Origin: Candidatus Omnitrophota bacterium
GTDB lineage: Bacteria > CAIJMQ01
Assembly (NCBI GenBank): GCA_018812925.1
Contig: JAHJCU010000004.1
Location: 529,441-593,440 of the forward strand
Direction of reading: 5' to 3'
Length of the DNA: 64,000 nucleotides
Shown: positions 25,267 to 33,826 of the stretch, in pieces
How positions within the stretch are numbered: position 1 is the stretch's first letter
Layout: the number at the start of each line of letters is the position of its first letter
The notes under the pieces: model-generated
Databases searched by the model: none
Seen by the model: only the letters and a program-made list of their open reading frames with translations
Told to the model about the DNA's origin: nothing
Made by a program: the position numbers and the translations under genes

Positions 25267-26322
25267 TTATATCCTCGCCACCACCAAATCGCCTACCTGC
25301 GATGTGGTATATCCCATTTTACCCGCGCCTAATGATTTCAATTCTTTGCGGACGATATCTATTACCGCGTTCTCAATCGCTTTTGCCGCTTCCGCTTCGC
25401 CCAAAGTTTCCAACATCATAGCGCCTGCGCAAATTGCGGCTAACGGGTTAATAACATTTTGACCCGTATATTTCGGAGCGCTTCCGCCGATTGGCTCAAA
25501 CATAGAAATGCCTTCAGGATTGATGTTTCCGCCTGCGGCAATTCCCATTCCGCCCTGAATCATAGCGCCCAAATCGGTTATGATGTCGCCGAACATATTA
25601 TCCGTAACGATAACATCAAACCATTCGGGATTTTTAACAAACCACATAGTTGTCGCGTCAACGTGAGCATAATCGGTTTTAATATCGGGATATTCTTTTG
25701 CCACTTCGTTGAAAGTTCTCTGCCATAAGTCCCAGGCAAAAGTTAAAACATTGGTTTTACCGCAAAGAGTTAGCTTTTTGCCTTTATTCCGTTTTCTTGT
25801 CACCTCAAAAGCATAACGGATACAGCGCTCTACACCTTTTCTCGTGTTATAGGAAATCTGAGTCGCTACTTCATCCTTAGTTCCTTTATTCTGGAACTCA
25901 CCCATGCTCTTATAAAGCCCCTCTGAATTTTCCCTAACAACTATGAAATCAATGTCTTCGGGCTTCTTACCTTTTAACGGACAAAACGCCTCGTTATAAA
26001 GTTTTATAGGACGCAGATTTATATACTGGTCAAGCGAAAATCTTAAATTCAATAAAATACCCGTTTCCAATATGCCCGGTTTTACATCGGGATGACCTAT
26101 TGCGCCCAGATAAATTGCCGAATATTGCCTTAATTCCTCTATATCTTGTTTATCCAGTGTCTTGCCGGTCTTTAAATACCTTTCACCGCCAAAATCAAAA
26201 GTTTTTGTTTCGTACTCAAAACCAAACTTTTTACCGGTTGCTTCAAGCACCTTCAAGCCTTCATTTATTACCTCTGTCCCCGTTCCGTCACCGGGAATAA
26301 CCGCTATTTTGTATTTATTCAT
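25267..26322 (-). CDS. Isopropylmalate/isocitrate dehydrogenase family (probably LeuB)
   Basis: NAD-dependent beta-hydroxyacid oxidative decarboxylase of 351 residues. Signatures: [14 protein letters not shown] at the start, the substrate loop [48 protein letters not shown], and the metal-binding [20 protein letters not shown] followed by [20 protein letters not shown]. The [12 protein letters not shown] loop resembles 3-isopropylmalate dehydrogenase more than isocitrate dehydrogenase, but tartrate or homoisocitrate dehydrogenase cannot be excluded. No other leucine genes adjoin; a branched-chain aminotransferase is at 45.8 kb. The gene is bracketed by two composite palindromic repeats. Confidence 0.88.
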   Translation of the reverse strand: MNKYKIAVIPGDGTGTEVINEGLKVLEATGKKFGFEYETKTFDFGGERYLKTGKTLDKQDIEELRQYSAIYLGAIGHPDVKPGILETGILLNLRFSLDQYINLRPIKLYNEAFCPLKGKKPEDIDFIVVRENSEGLYKSMGEFQNKGTKDEVATQISYNTRKGVERCIRYAFEVTRKRNKGKKLTLCGKTNVLTFAWDLWQRTFNEVAKEYPDIKTDYAHVDATTMWFVKNPEWFDVIVTDNMFGDIITDLGAMIQGGMGIAAGGNINPEGISMFEPIGGSAPKYTGQNVINPLAAICAGAMMLETLGEAEAAKAIENAVIDIVRKELKSLGAGKMGYTTSQVGDLVVARI

Positions 26323-26387
26323 TTTGCTCCCCTTTTAGTTTAAGGCCGATATTATGAAGAATAAATCCTTTTCAGTCAAGCCCCGAA

Positions 26388-26447
26388 GCACTCCTGTAGG
26401 GAGTGCGAAGTCCCCCCTGTTAGTTTTACTTCATAAAACTAGGGGGG
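26388..26447. repeat. Composite palindromic repeat
   Basis: GCACTCC-TGTAG-GGAGTGC (26388-26406), spacer GAAGT, then CCCCCCTGTTAGTTTT...AAAACTAGGGGGG (26412-26447). The second hairpin is identical in sequence to that at 28909-28944. Confidence 0.8.
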
Positions 26448-26457
26448 ATCATTCCTC

Positions 26458-26550
26458 CTGGTATCTAGAATCTGGTATCTAGCATCCCCGCCTGCTTGCG
26501 AAGCGGGCAGGTAGTATCTAGCATCCAGAATCTAGGATTAGAGGTTTGAT
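26458..26550. repeat. GTATCTAG/ATCCAGAATC word array
   Basis: Repeated words GGTATCTAGAATC, GGTATCTAGCATC, GTATCTAGCATC and CCAGAATCTAGG, interrupted by the hairpin CCCGCCTGCTTGCGAAGCGGG. Similar arrays: 28812-28890, 29652-29740 and 36880-36945. Spacing is irregular, so this is not a CRISPR. Confidence 0.65.
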
Positions 26551-26577
26551 GCTCAAGATGAGGAGTTCGGGTTTTAT

Positions 26578-27759
26578 TTAACTCTTTGTTTTCTCTTTTT
26601 CTTCCTTTTGCTCCTCTTCCTTAAACTCTTCCTTTTCTTTCAAAAGGTCTGTTATTTTATCCGAATAGATAGCAAAACTATAATCTTTAAACAGAAAGCT
26701 TTGAGTAACAATGCCTATTAACTCAGCATACTCGTTAATTAAAGGTCCGCCGCTATTACCGAAAAAGATAGTAGCATCCGTTTGAATGTATTCATCACGT
26801 AAAGCAGAAATAATCCCTTCTGTGAACGTATTAGTCATCCCGATAGGAGTACCCAAACTATAAACTCTATCACCTACATTTTGATATTTTTTAGGCGAAA
26901 TCTTAATTATTCCCACATATTCTTCCGGTATCCTTGCCCTTAATAAAGCCAAATCCCTTTTTCTGGAATAAAAATCTAAACGCGCATCAAACCTTGCGCC
27001 TGTATAAAGTTTAATTTCGTAATTTTGCGGTTCTTTAATTTTAGATTTTCTACTTTCAATAACATGCTTATTTGTCAGAATATAATAATCGTTTTCGCCT
27101 TCTCCTATAATAGAGCCCGTCCCCTGAGAAACTCTTTTATCGCCTTCCTTAACATAAACCGTAACAACCGATTTGCGCATACTTGCATAAATTTCTCCGG
27201 CAGAAAGTTTTTTTCTTCCCGTAATATCCCACTCTGATAACACATTAATATTTACAGATTCTTTTTTGATATTTTCTCTCAATAGTTCTTTAAAATCTTT
27301 CTTGCTAAATGAACGAGGGAGGAACAATATAGCTATCCAAATAACCATACCTATAGCTACGAATATCTTTAGATTTCTTTTTATCTTTACCCCTTTATAA
27401 ATCCGTGCTTCTTTTATTCTATTACGATAATATCTGTTTTCTATTCCGCAAACCTTTTTTAAATCCTTCAGAAACTTAATGTCAGGGATATCCAAAACCT
27501 TATCGCTGGTAATTATTCCGAAGCATTCTTCAAAGATAAACTGTTTATCATCCTTTGATAAATCCTCAATCTCGGATTCCAATACCTTCAGATTTATATC
27601 CTGCGTCTGAAGTTTTCTTAACAGATTCTTGCCTTTCTCATCTTCAGCGAATCTTTCTATCAAATTGCCGACATAGTCTCTCTCCTGCTTACCCATTTTC
27701 TCATTTGCCCACAAAGCAGCAGCACAAACCTTAAAAATCAATATCGTTTTCTTATCCAT
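26578..27759 (-). CDS. Membrane-anchored trypsin-like serine protease with TerB-like N-domain
   Basis: Predicted DegP/HtrA-like S1 protease without a PDZ domain. Start chosen at MDKKTILIF (27759), one base after the higA stop; a longer frame upstream overlaps higA and is rejected. Residues 1-120 are helical and acidic and resemble TerB-like domains (CAAALWANEKMGKQERDYVG). A single membrane helix (KIFVAIGMVIWIAILFLP, about 129-146) follows, then the protease domain with catalytic His (ILTNKHVIESR), Asp (KRDLALLRA) and Ser (FFGNSGGPLI). The charged Glu/Lys tail ends it. It lies directly downstream of higBA and may be co-transcribed. Confidence 0.82.
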   Translation of the reverse strand: MDKKTILIFKVCAAALWANEKMGKQERDYVGNLIERFAEDEKGKNLLRKLQTQDINLKVLESEIEDLSKDDKQFIFEECFGIITSDKVLDIPDIKFLKDLKKVCGIENRYYRNRIKEARIYKGVKIKRNLKIFVAIGMVIWIAILFLPRSFSKKDFKELLRENIKKESVNINVLSEWDITGRKKLSAGEIYASMRKSVVTVYVKEGDKRVSQGTGSIIGEGENDYYILTNKHVIESRKSKIKEPQNYEIKLYTGARFDARLDFYSRKRDLALLRARIPEEYVGIIKISPKKYQNVGDRVYSLGTPIGMTNTFTEGIISALRDEYIQTDATIFFGNSGGPLINEYAELIGIVTQSFLFKDYSFAIYSDKITDLLKEKEEFKEEEQKEEKEKTKS

Positions 27760-27760
27760 T

Positions 27761-28102
27761 TTATTTAACAATAATCTTTTGAATTTTAGAGAGAACCTCT
27801 GATTCTTTGCTCCGGGGGATAAATAATGGCACAAAATCAGCATCTAAAACCTCTGCCATTCTGGCAAGTCTTGAAATTGTAGCTGACCAAATTCCGTTAG
27901 CTCCTAAATCTCGCGATATATTACTTTTACTTGTCCCCATTACTTCTGCCAATTTTGAATATGTCCACCCCTTTCTCTCCAAAGCATTGAGAATTTGGAC
28001 CTCAAGCTCAAATGCAGGATATTCCTTTTTAAAACGTTGTCTAAATTTCTTATTGAGCATCTTCTTCTCAAAAAGAGTTTTTTCTTTATTCTTATTAACC
28101 AT
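27761..28102 (-). CDS. HigA-like antitoxin, XRE helix-turn-helix
   Basis: DNA-binding antitoxin of 113 residues. After a basic N-terminal third, an HTH_XRE domain occupies about residues 45-100 (GWTYSKLAEVMGTSKSNISR with the recognition helix, then ISRLARMAEVLDADFVPLF). It overlaps the end of the toxin gene by eight bases, the usual HigBA order (toxin first). It probably neutralises the toxin and represses the operon. Confidence 0.85.
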   Translation of the reverse strand: MVNKNKEKTLFEKKMLNKKFRQRFKKEYPAFELEVQILNALERKGWTYSKLAEVMGTSKSNISRDLGANGIWSATISRLARMAEVLDADFVPLFIPRSKESEVLSKIQKIIVK

Positions 28103-28508
28103 AATATGTTCCCTCCTTTACTCTTTTCAGATAATCTTTTTTATATTTTATAGCAACTTTAAGTTTTTCTTTATCTTGTTTATCCATCTTCTGCGAATGT
28201 TTCCGATACGCATTTGTAATAATTACTTTGCCGCCTTTATACATAAAATTAAATAGCCTTTCATCTCCCGGCTTAAAAGCATAGATTTTTTGTGTGTTAT
28301 CCTCAATCCTATACATAGTTGCGGGTAGCTTTGTCCCTTTCAAAGAATCTGCAAGATATTTAACCATATAAAGAAAACGGTCTTGGTCTTTTTCCTCCAT
28401 ATCTTGAAAATATTCATAAGCAGGTATTTTCCCGTCTTGTGTGTAATACCATTCAACAATATAAGTTGCTCCCCTATAAATTACATAATCTAGGGTATAT
28501 TTTGGCAT
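28095..28508 (-). CDS. HigB-like toxin (RelE/Gp49 family)
   Basis: Predicted ribosome-dependent mRNA interferase, 137 residues. Family features are KIPAYEYFQDMEEKDQDRFL, the strand MYRIEDNTQKIYAFKPGDERLFNF (split: MYRIEDNTQKIYAF and ERLFNFMYKGG), and the C-terminal VIITNAYRKHSQKMDKQDKE, typical of Gp49/HigB. It is first in the operon with higA and perhaps the protease gene. Confidence 0.83.
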   Translation of the reverse strand: MPKYTLDYVIYRGATYIVEWYYTQDGKIPAYEYFQDMEEKDQDRFLYMVKYLADSLKGTKLPATMYRIEDNTQKIYAFKPGDERLFNFMYKGGKVIITNAYRKHSQKMDKQDKEKLKVAIKYKKDYLKRVKEGTYYG

Positions 28509-28960
28509 TGTTATTTTTTATCAAGAGGAAGTTATCATAAAAGATAACCTTTGTCAATCCGCCATTGAAGCCTTGGCGAGATTGACCTCGCCGATTTGTA
28601 GTGGCGGGTCAACATAATCGTGAAAAACTCACTAAAAAACACCAATTTTCACGGTTTTGAGTTGCAAATCTTCTTTAAAGGCTTTTGCAGTATAGTCTTT
28701 TTAAATTCTCTAAGTATGTTAGAAAGAACGACTTCAACTATATTCAGCGTAATTGAAGAAAACAAGCATTTCCTTCAATTAGACGGGTTCGGAACAATTA
28801 ACAACTTAATATAAGGTAGATAGTATCCAGTATCTGGTATCTAGTGTTTAGCATCTAGTATCTTGTATCCAGAATCTAGCATCCAGCATCTATCGTCCAT
28901 CGCGAAGTCCCCCCTGTTAGTTTTACTTCATAAAACTAGGGGGGATAGCTGTCCCTATTT
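28509..28960. repeat. Repeat-filled gap: palindrome, word array and CCCCCC hairpin
   Basis: No convincing gene. It holds a nested palindrome at 28559-28607 (CCGCCA...TGGCGG enclosing GGCGAG/CTCGCC), about 200 bases of unassigned sequence with a weak 64-codon frame, a GTATCTAG word array at 28812-28890, and the CCCCCC...GGGGGG hairpin at 28909-28944. Confidence 0.6.
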
Positions 28961-29635
28961 TCAAAAACTGACCTTCTCCCCCTTCAAAATATCAGGCAGG
29001 GGCTTGGCATCTATACGCATTCCACCGTCATGTTCTATATAAATAGTATAAAGCAGCCCCGGAATAAACTTCATCCCGGGCGCTTCTATCTGTGCATTCT
29101 TTATCCCCACCCTCTTTGCCTCTTCCCCTTCCAGAGCATACTTCCAGAACTTTTGCCATAAATCTTTCTCGAAAATCTTAGTTATCCCTTCAATCTCATA
29201 TCCCGAAGGGACCTCATTTATCTTATTTATCTCAAAAACTTCAGCTCCGTTATCCTTAAGAGTAAACGCTTTCAGAAACACATACGCACTTTTCCCTTTA
29301 AGAGCGTCTCCCTTCTTTACATAAAAATCATCAAACCTTATAACCATCGACTGAAACTGAATGATATTCCCCGAGAAAGTAAAATATTTAGGCGGAAGCG
29401 CCTTCATATTCGTATCATATTCCACAAACTTAATAGTCGTATACGTCTTCTTCTTTGCGGGGTCGGACTTAACATCCACCACCATAACCTCCGCAATCCT
29501 TGAATCAGCAGTAAGCCTCTGGATAATCTTCTTCAAACTCCTGTTTTCAATAATTGATTGAATAACGTGGAAAGCTACAAAAGCAAGAACAACTACAACT
29601 ATAAGAGCAACAACCTTCGTTATAAATTTTCTCAT
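28961..29635 (-). CDS. Envelope protein with N-terminal membrane anchor
   Basis: I do not recognise a family. The 224-residue protein begins with a membrane helix (VVALIVVVVLAFVAFHVIQS, residues about 8-27) after a short basic start, so the rest is probably periplasmic. The soluble part is beta-rich and contains RIAEVMVVDVKSDPAKKKTY, then a putative ligand-free domain ending in GLLYTIYIEHDGGMRIDAKP. The gene is flanked by palindromic repeats and stands near the small membrane protein at 29738, which may belong to the same unit. Confidence 0.6.
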   Translation of the reverse strand: MRKFITKVVALIVVVVLAFVAFHVIQSIIENRSLKKIIQRLTADSRIAEVMVVDVKSDPAKKKTYTTIKFVEYDTNMKALPPKYFTFSGNIIQFQSMVIRFDDFYVKKGDALKGKSAYVFLKAFTLKDNGAEVFEINKINEVPSGYEIEGITKIFEKDLWQKFWKYALEGEEAKRVGIKNAQIEAPGMKFIPGLLYTIYIEHDGGMRIDAKPLPDILKGEKVSF

Positions 29636-29651
29636 TTTATTATTGTCTTTT

Positions 29652-29740
29652 ACTAGAATCCAGTATCCAGAATCTGGTATCTTTTTCAGTTTTTATCTGT
29701 TACTAGTATCTGGTATCTAGAATCTAGTATTGAGTATCTA
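29652..29740. repeat. GTATCTAG/ATCCAGAATC word array
   Basis: Words such as AATCCAGTATCCAGAATCTG, GGTATCTTTTTC, CTAGTATCTGGTATCTAGAA and TCTAGTATTGAGTATC fill the gap between two small envelope genes. Confidence 0.6.
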
Positions 29741-29932
29741 TTTCCTGTCCTGTTTGGCGATATAGTATAAAATGAAAACGGTTACAAGCCCTCCAAAAAA
29801 CAACGACAGCCAAAGCGTCGATTCTTTATTCATCAAGGGTATCTTGTCAAGCAACATCCACAAACTTCTAAATATCAACACACTTACAAGTATTAAAGCT
29901 ACTTCCGCTAAAATCAATTTTTTATGTGTCAT
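29738..29932 (-). CDS. Small membrane protein with two helices
   Basis: 64-residue protein with two hydrophobic segments, LILAEVALILVSVLIFRSLW (residues 6-25) and LWLSLFFGGLVTVFILYYIA (about 41-60), joined by a short loop. The end KQDRK is basic. No family is recognised. It lies upstream of the 28961-29635 gene on the same strand with a word array between. Confidence 0.5.
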   Translation of the reverse strand: MTHKKLILAEVALILVSVLIFRSLWMLLDKIPLMNKESTLWLSLFFGGLVTVFILYYIAKQDRK

Positions 29933-29948
29933 TTTGTTAACTCCCGTA

Positions 29949-30008
29949 GTACTCCCATTGGAGTACGAAGTCCCCCCTGTTATATTTCATAGAAATATAA
30001 CAGGGGGG
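29949..30008. repeat. Composite palindromic repeat, perfect second hairpin
   Basis: GTACTCC-CATT-GGAGTAC (29949-29966), spacer GAAGT, then CCCCCCTGTTATATTTC...GAAATATAACAGGGGGG (29972-30008), a perfect 17-bp stem. In most other copies the right arm lacks the ACA, so this copy shows the intact symmetric form. Confidence 0.85.
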
Positions 30009-30061
30009 ATTTTCTCTTCCACTAGTATCCAGAACATTTTAAATGGGATGTGTCCCCGTTT

Positions 30062-30259
30062 TTAACGTTTGCCTTCTTTTGTGCTTAGCTTGTATCTATT
30101 TAACTTGCGTAGACACTCATCAAGAGCTAGGTTAAGCTTTAAGCCTTCTGAAAAAGGAATAATTACATTTAATACTTTAGCTTGATTAGCAATATTAGGC
30201 TTAACTTTGGCAATCGAACGACCCCCAAAACTAAATCCTTTCATTTTAGCCATATTCAT
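30062..30259 (-). CDS. Small protein of the restriction-like operon
   Basis: 65-residue basic protein, last gene of the operon that starts with the SNF2 helicase, six bases after the nuclease-methylase. It begins MNMAKMKGFSFGG and ends with a helix (LNLALDECLRKLNRYKLSTK). I recall no named family. Its tight placement suggests it works with the methylases or regulates them, which is inference. Confidence 0.55.
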   Translation of the reverse strand: MNMAKMKGFSFGGRSIAKVKPNIANQAKVLNVIIPFSEGLKLNLALDECLRKLNRYKLSTKEGKR

Positions 30260-30265
30260 CCTCCT

Positions 30266-32080
30266 TTATTTTTTCTTTTTCCCGAATATACCCTTCAGTG
30301 CTGTGCTGATTTTTGTTTTTGCAATGATTTTTTGTTCATACTTGGGCAGTTCTTTTTCCTTCATCTCAATATCAATAAGAAGTTTTTGTCTTTCCCGTTT
30401 GCGCTTTTTCTTTTCGATAACTTTCTTTAAACTTTTGTATTTTATTTCTCCGGGGTCAGTTAAAACCTGATTTTTCTGCCAAGATTCCCATTGTTTAGAA
30501 ACAATACCAAGATAGTCATCGAGCCATTCACACACAGGCCCCTTTGTACTTTCCGGAAGATTAATACTTGCAAGGAAAACAGGATAATCCAAGTTGATGT
30601 CGGACAAATTAAGACCTTCCTTATCTTTTACTGCTCTAATTTTCCCTACATAAAGAATAGACATTTTCATACTAGCTGTTCTACTGCCACGTTGAGCTTG
30701 CTGTACATCCGTACCTACTTTAAACACCCCACGTGGCAAACTTATAATTGCCAAAACCTTACAATGTTTTGCCACATATTTACGTAAAATTTCATCTTGC
30801 GAGTTAGAGAAGAACCCTTCGGGAAGTATAAGACAGATTCTACCGCCCACTTTGGCAGAGCGTATTGCTTGTTGAATTGAAAAATTATATTCTGAGAAAC
30901 TGTCTGACCTTCCATTTAAATCTAAATCTGTTTCTAAATTTGCTAATACTTTGTCAATATCTTTTCTTTCTTCATTAGGGTACTTGTTACTTCCTGAAGG
31001 ATTGCCGATAACTAAATCCCAATCGTTGCCATAGTAAAAAAGTCCATTTCTACAATAGACCGGAATAGAATCAATGTTGTCTTTACCAAAACATCCAAAA
31101 TAAATCGCTAAATAGGTTTTTGCAATCACGTAAGGCAAAGAGTCAATATCTATTCCCGTGATATTATTTAAGCCGATGTTTCCCTTATCAATTACCGCAG
31201 ATAAAAAACCGCCACTTCCACATTCAAAATCTAAGACCTTCCACGTTAGCTTTATATTGACTAAATTTACCATAAAGGCAATCACGCACTGTTCTGTCAT
31301 ATATTGATTAAGATTGGTTCCTTGGAACGAACGTAAGACAAAACGCCTGAATTCTCTGGCGTTATCAGAATTCAAAGAGCCAAGTAAATCATACTGACCA
31401 AGGAGCTGACGGACATGAGATTGTCTATCTTTATAAGAATCCAGCGATACATAAGGGTGCCTACTGGTATAATTTTTGGGGTTCTCTAAATAACTAAGTA
31501 TTTGAGAAGCTACATTAAAAATAACATCTTTCGTAATCAATTTCTTCAATTTATATATTGCCATTAGTTCATTAAGAAACTCTTTACTAAAATCTTGAGG
31601 CGTTAAGACTGCTGGCCTATATCCTGAGGACAAGCCATAATGAGAAAGAACATCAGAGAATGGAAGTGCTATATCTAATTTTTCCAACCAATCTTTGAAA
31701 TCTTGGCCTGCAACTTCAAAACGATAAATGTAAAAATTTATATTTTTAGCAACAGTTGTAATGACAAAACGCGGACGCCTGCCATCCTTAGAATAGTTGG
31801 GATTGTTAGTAGGAAAATTCCTTACATATGACAAAGCTTGCTCTTTGGCATTTTCTTCGGACTGTCCTTCCTTTTTTGCTTCAATTAAAACAAGCGGAAC
31901 TTTATCCCAATAATATACAACATCTGGCTTCTTAGTGCCTGAACCAACTTTTATAGGCACCTCATCTATTTTTACATGTTCGTGGTCTTCAGGTTTAGGA
32001 TAATTATAAGCTGAAGCCAAAATAGGTAACCAATATTGAACCAAAAAAGAAATTTCTGGCCTTTGACCTTTAGGGCTCAT
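30266..32080 (-). CDS. Fusion of PD-(D/E)XK-type nuclease domain and N6-adenine methylase
   Basis: 604-residue restriction-modification protein. Residues 1-125 resemble the type I HsdR N-terminal nuclease domain: D53 in KPDVVYY, then E67-A-K69 in VLIEAKKEG, the expected D...ExK triad. Residues about 230-480 are an HsdM-like N6-methylase: motif I DFECGSGGF (284-292; canonical DPACGSGGF) and motif IV NPSG (360-363; canonical NPPF/Y). The altered motif IV suggests weakened or lost methylation. The C-terminus is a basic helical tail. Its start overlaps the upstream methylase stop (ATGA). It may be the cleaving subunit that uses its methylase fold for recognition. Confidence 0.78.
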   Translation of the reverse strand: MSPKGQRPEISFLVQYWLPILASAYNYPKPEDHEHVKIDEVPIKVGSGTKKPDVVYYWDKVPLVLIEAKKEGQSEENAKEQALSYVRNFPTNNPNYSKDGRRPRFVITTVAKNINFYIYRFEVAGQDFKDWLEKLDIALPFSDVLSHYGLSSGYRPAVLTPQDFSKEFLNELMAIYKLKKLITKDVIFNVASQILSYLENPKNYTSRHPYVSLDSYKDRQSHVRQLLGQYDLLGSLNSDNAREFRRFVLRSFQGTNLNQYMTEQCVIAFMVNLVNIKLTWKVLDFECGSGGFLSAVIDKGNIGLNNITGIDIDSLPYVIAKTYLAIYFGCFGKDNIDSIPVYCRNGLFYYGNDWDLVIGNPSGSNKYPNEERKDIDKVLANLETDLDLNGRSDSFSEYNFSIQQAIRSAKVGGRICLILPEGFFSNSQDEILRKYVAKHCKVLAIISLPRGVFKVGTDVQQAQRGSRTASMKMSILYVGKIRAVKDKEGLNLSDINLDYPVFLASINLPESTKGPVCEWLDDYLGIVSKQWESWQKNQVLTDPGEIKYKSLKKVIEKKKRKRERQKLLIDIEMKEKELPKYEQKIIAKTKISTALKGIFGKKKK

Positions 32081-33825
32081 ACAACATCCTCTTTTTCTCC
32101 ACGGACAACTGCTTCGGTCTTAACAACTAAATCTTTGAGCATTTTCTCAGCTGTTTCTATATTCTTCTTATAACCTTGTTCGTCACCTTTTGCTTTCGCT
32201 TCCATAGCCTTATCGTGATGCTTAGACATTTTTTTATATTCGGTCTCTATGTGTGACTGAATGGGATTTGAAATTATGGGTACCTTAATTTTTTTTAAAA
32301 AACCAGTGCTCAATTTAGGTGAAGCAACCCCATGCATAAATTGATTGATCTGTTCTTTAGCAAAAAAAGTTTTCATGAATACCGGAATATAATATGGATT
32401 TATGCCATTAAATCTAGCAACATATAAGTCACCTGTGCAAGAAGTTTTTGGTGCGTTTTCTATTATCAAAGTGCTGCCGAGTGTTGCGCCAGAATACGCT
32501 ATGATTACATCTCCATCCTGCAATTGAGTATGCTTTAGACGCTCATATGCATTTTTTGAACAATAATACTGTTCTGCATAGTTATAACCTGTATCTAAAA
32601 ATTCAGTAACCCTAAAATAAGCTATCGCTTGGTTTTTTTCGACCTTTTCTCCTAGTGATTGTCTAACATGATCGGGGAATACTAAACTTTTTCTTGGTAA
32701 GAAATCACTTAACGGTTTTATTTCAATTACTATTCCCTCGAAAATATTTTCTCCGCGAGGATGCCAATAATATGGGTCCCATCTACTATGTGGTCTTTCT
32801 TCGCTCAAGTCCTTTAGTGTCTTATCTATTCGCACCATTGCTATTTCGTTACCCTGAGAATCATTTACTACTTTCACTAAATTGTTTTTTGCGGAATTCA
32901 TTTTGTTAACCTCCTTATAATAATCAGAGACATTAGGTAAACTTTCTAATTTATTAACTACGGAGAGAAAAATTTTATAATCTTTCGATATTCTTTTATC
33001 CTCTTTTGGCTTAGTCATAAAAAGTATGCTTGTCTTAGCTGATGTGCCAGCGTCCTTAAAGGTCTCTCTTGGCAGAGAAACTATAGCATTGACTATAACC
33101 TTTTGGGCAATAAACTCTCGTACGTAATGAAGATTTGAATTACTTAAAATCCCATCTGGGATAATGATTGCAATGTGCCCTTCTGGCTTACAAAGCTGAA
33201 TAAATCGCTCCATAAACAATATCTCAATAGGGAACTTTTTAAGTCGTTCCCCCTGATTTCTGGTTAAATTTTCAGGCATTTCATCAAAAAGAAATACCTT
33301 GCCATTTTGTTTATTGCCATTTTGCTTTAGTGACCTACGCCATATTTCATATTTTAATAGTGCGTCATGTAGTTGTGGTGTTATTTCCTGTATTCCTACT
33401 CCGCCATATGGTGGATTGCCTACTACTAAATCATATTGATTTAATCCGCCTCTTTTATATCTTAAAACCTTTTCAGGCAATGGCAATAACCCGTTCTGAT
33501 GGTAAAAATGAATATCCAACTCTGCTCTTGAGCCAAATGACTTGAGTAGGTTTATTTCTATCCATTTCTCTTTAACTTTTTCATCAAGGTCTACCCCAAA
33601 GACATATATCGGCTTAGTCATATCTTTATCTAAGGCAACTTTAAGAAAAACTCCCTCTCCGCATGCAGGGTCTATGATAGAGGGAATTTTTCCTTTCTTC
33701 CATTTATCTCCTTTATCTAAGTGGACTTTAAGCATATCATAAATGAATTCCACTACTATTCGCGGAGTAAAAAATTGGCCTATTGCCTTTTGTCTACTAA
33801 GTTCTTGTTGTTTTTGCTCTGTCAT
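32077..33825 (-). CDS. N6-adenine DNA methylase with target-recognition domain
   Basis: 582-residue methyltransferase, likely the modification subunit. It starts RQKAIGQFFTPRIVVEFIYD; motif I is IDPACGEGVFLKVAL (D52), and motif IV is GNPPY (137-140), both intact. Residues about 380-540 resemble an HsdS target-recognition domain: RVTEFLDTGYNYAEQYYCSK, LQDGDVIIAYSGATLGST, ASPKLSTGFLKKIKVPII. A coiled tail ends it. So modification and sequence specificity are in one chain, as in type IIG or BREX-like enzymes. It is preceded by the SNF2 helicase, one base away, and coupled to the nuclease-methylase. Confidence 0.85.
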   Translation of the reverse strand: MTEQKQQELSRQKAIGQFFTPRIVVEFIYDMLKVHLDKGDKWKKGKIPSIIDPACGEGVFLKVALDKDMTKPIYVFGVDLDEKVKEKWIEINLLKSFGSRAELDIHFYHQNGLLPLPEKVLRYKRGGLNQYDLVVGNPPYGGVGIQEITPQLHDALLKYEIWRRSLKQNGNKQNGKVFLFDEMPENLTRNQGERLKKFPIEILFMERFIQLCKPEGHIAIIIPDGILSNSNLHYVREFIAQKVIVNAIVSLPRETFKDAGTSAKTSILFMTKPKEDKRISKDYKIFLSVVNKLESLPNVSDYYKEVNKMNSAKNNLVKVVNDSQGNEIAMVRIDKTLKDLSEERPHSRWDPYYWHPRGENIFEGIVIEIKPLSDFLPRKSLVFPDHVRQSLGEKVEKNQAIAYFRVTEFLDTGYNYAEQYYCSKNAYERLKHTQLQDGDVIIAYSGATLGSTLIIENAPKTSCTGDLYVARFNGINPYYIPVFMKTFFAKEQINQFMHGVASPKLSTGFLKKIKVPIISNPIQSHIETEYKKMSKHHDKAMEAKAKGDEQGYKKNIETAEKMLKDLVVKTEAVVRGEKEDVV

Positions 33826-33826
33826 A

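Noticed and set aside
27760-27843. 28-residue N-terminal extension of the serine protease
   Set aside because: It overlaps the end of higA in another frame; the ATG at 27759 directly after the higA stop is the natural start.
28620-28814. 64-codon plus-strand frame in the gap after higB
   Set aside because: No ribosome-binding site, no recognisable family, surrounded by repeats; at most a decayed remnant.
26458-29740. CRISPR array
   Set aside because: Repeated words vary in length and sequence and there are no regular spacers or cas genes.
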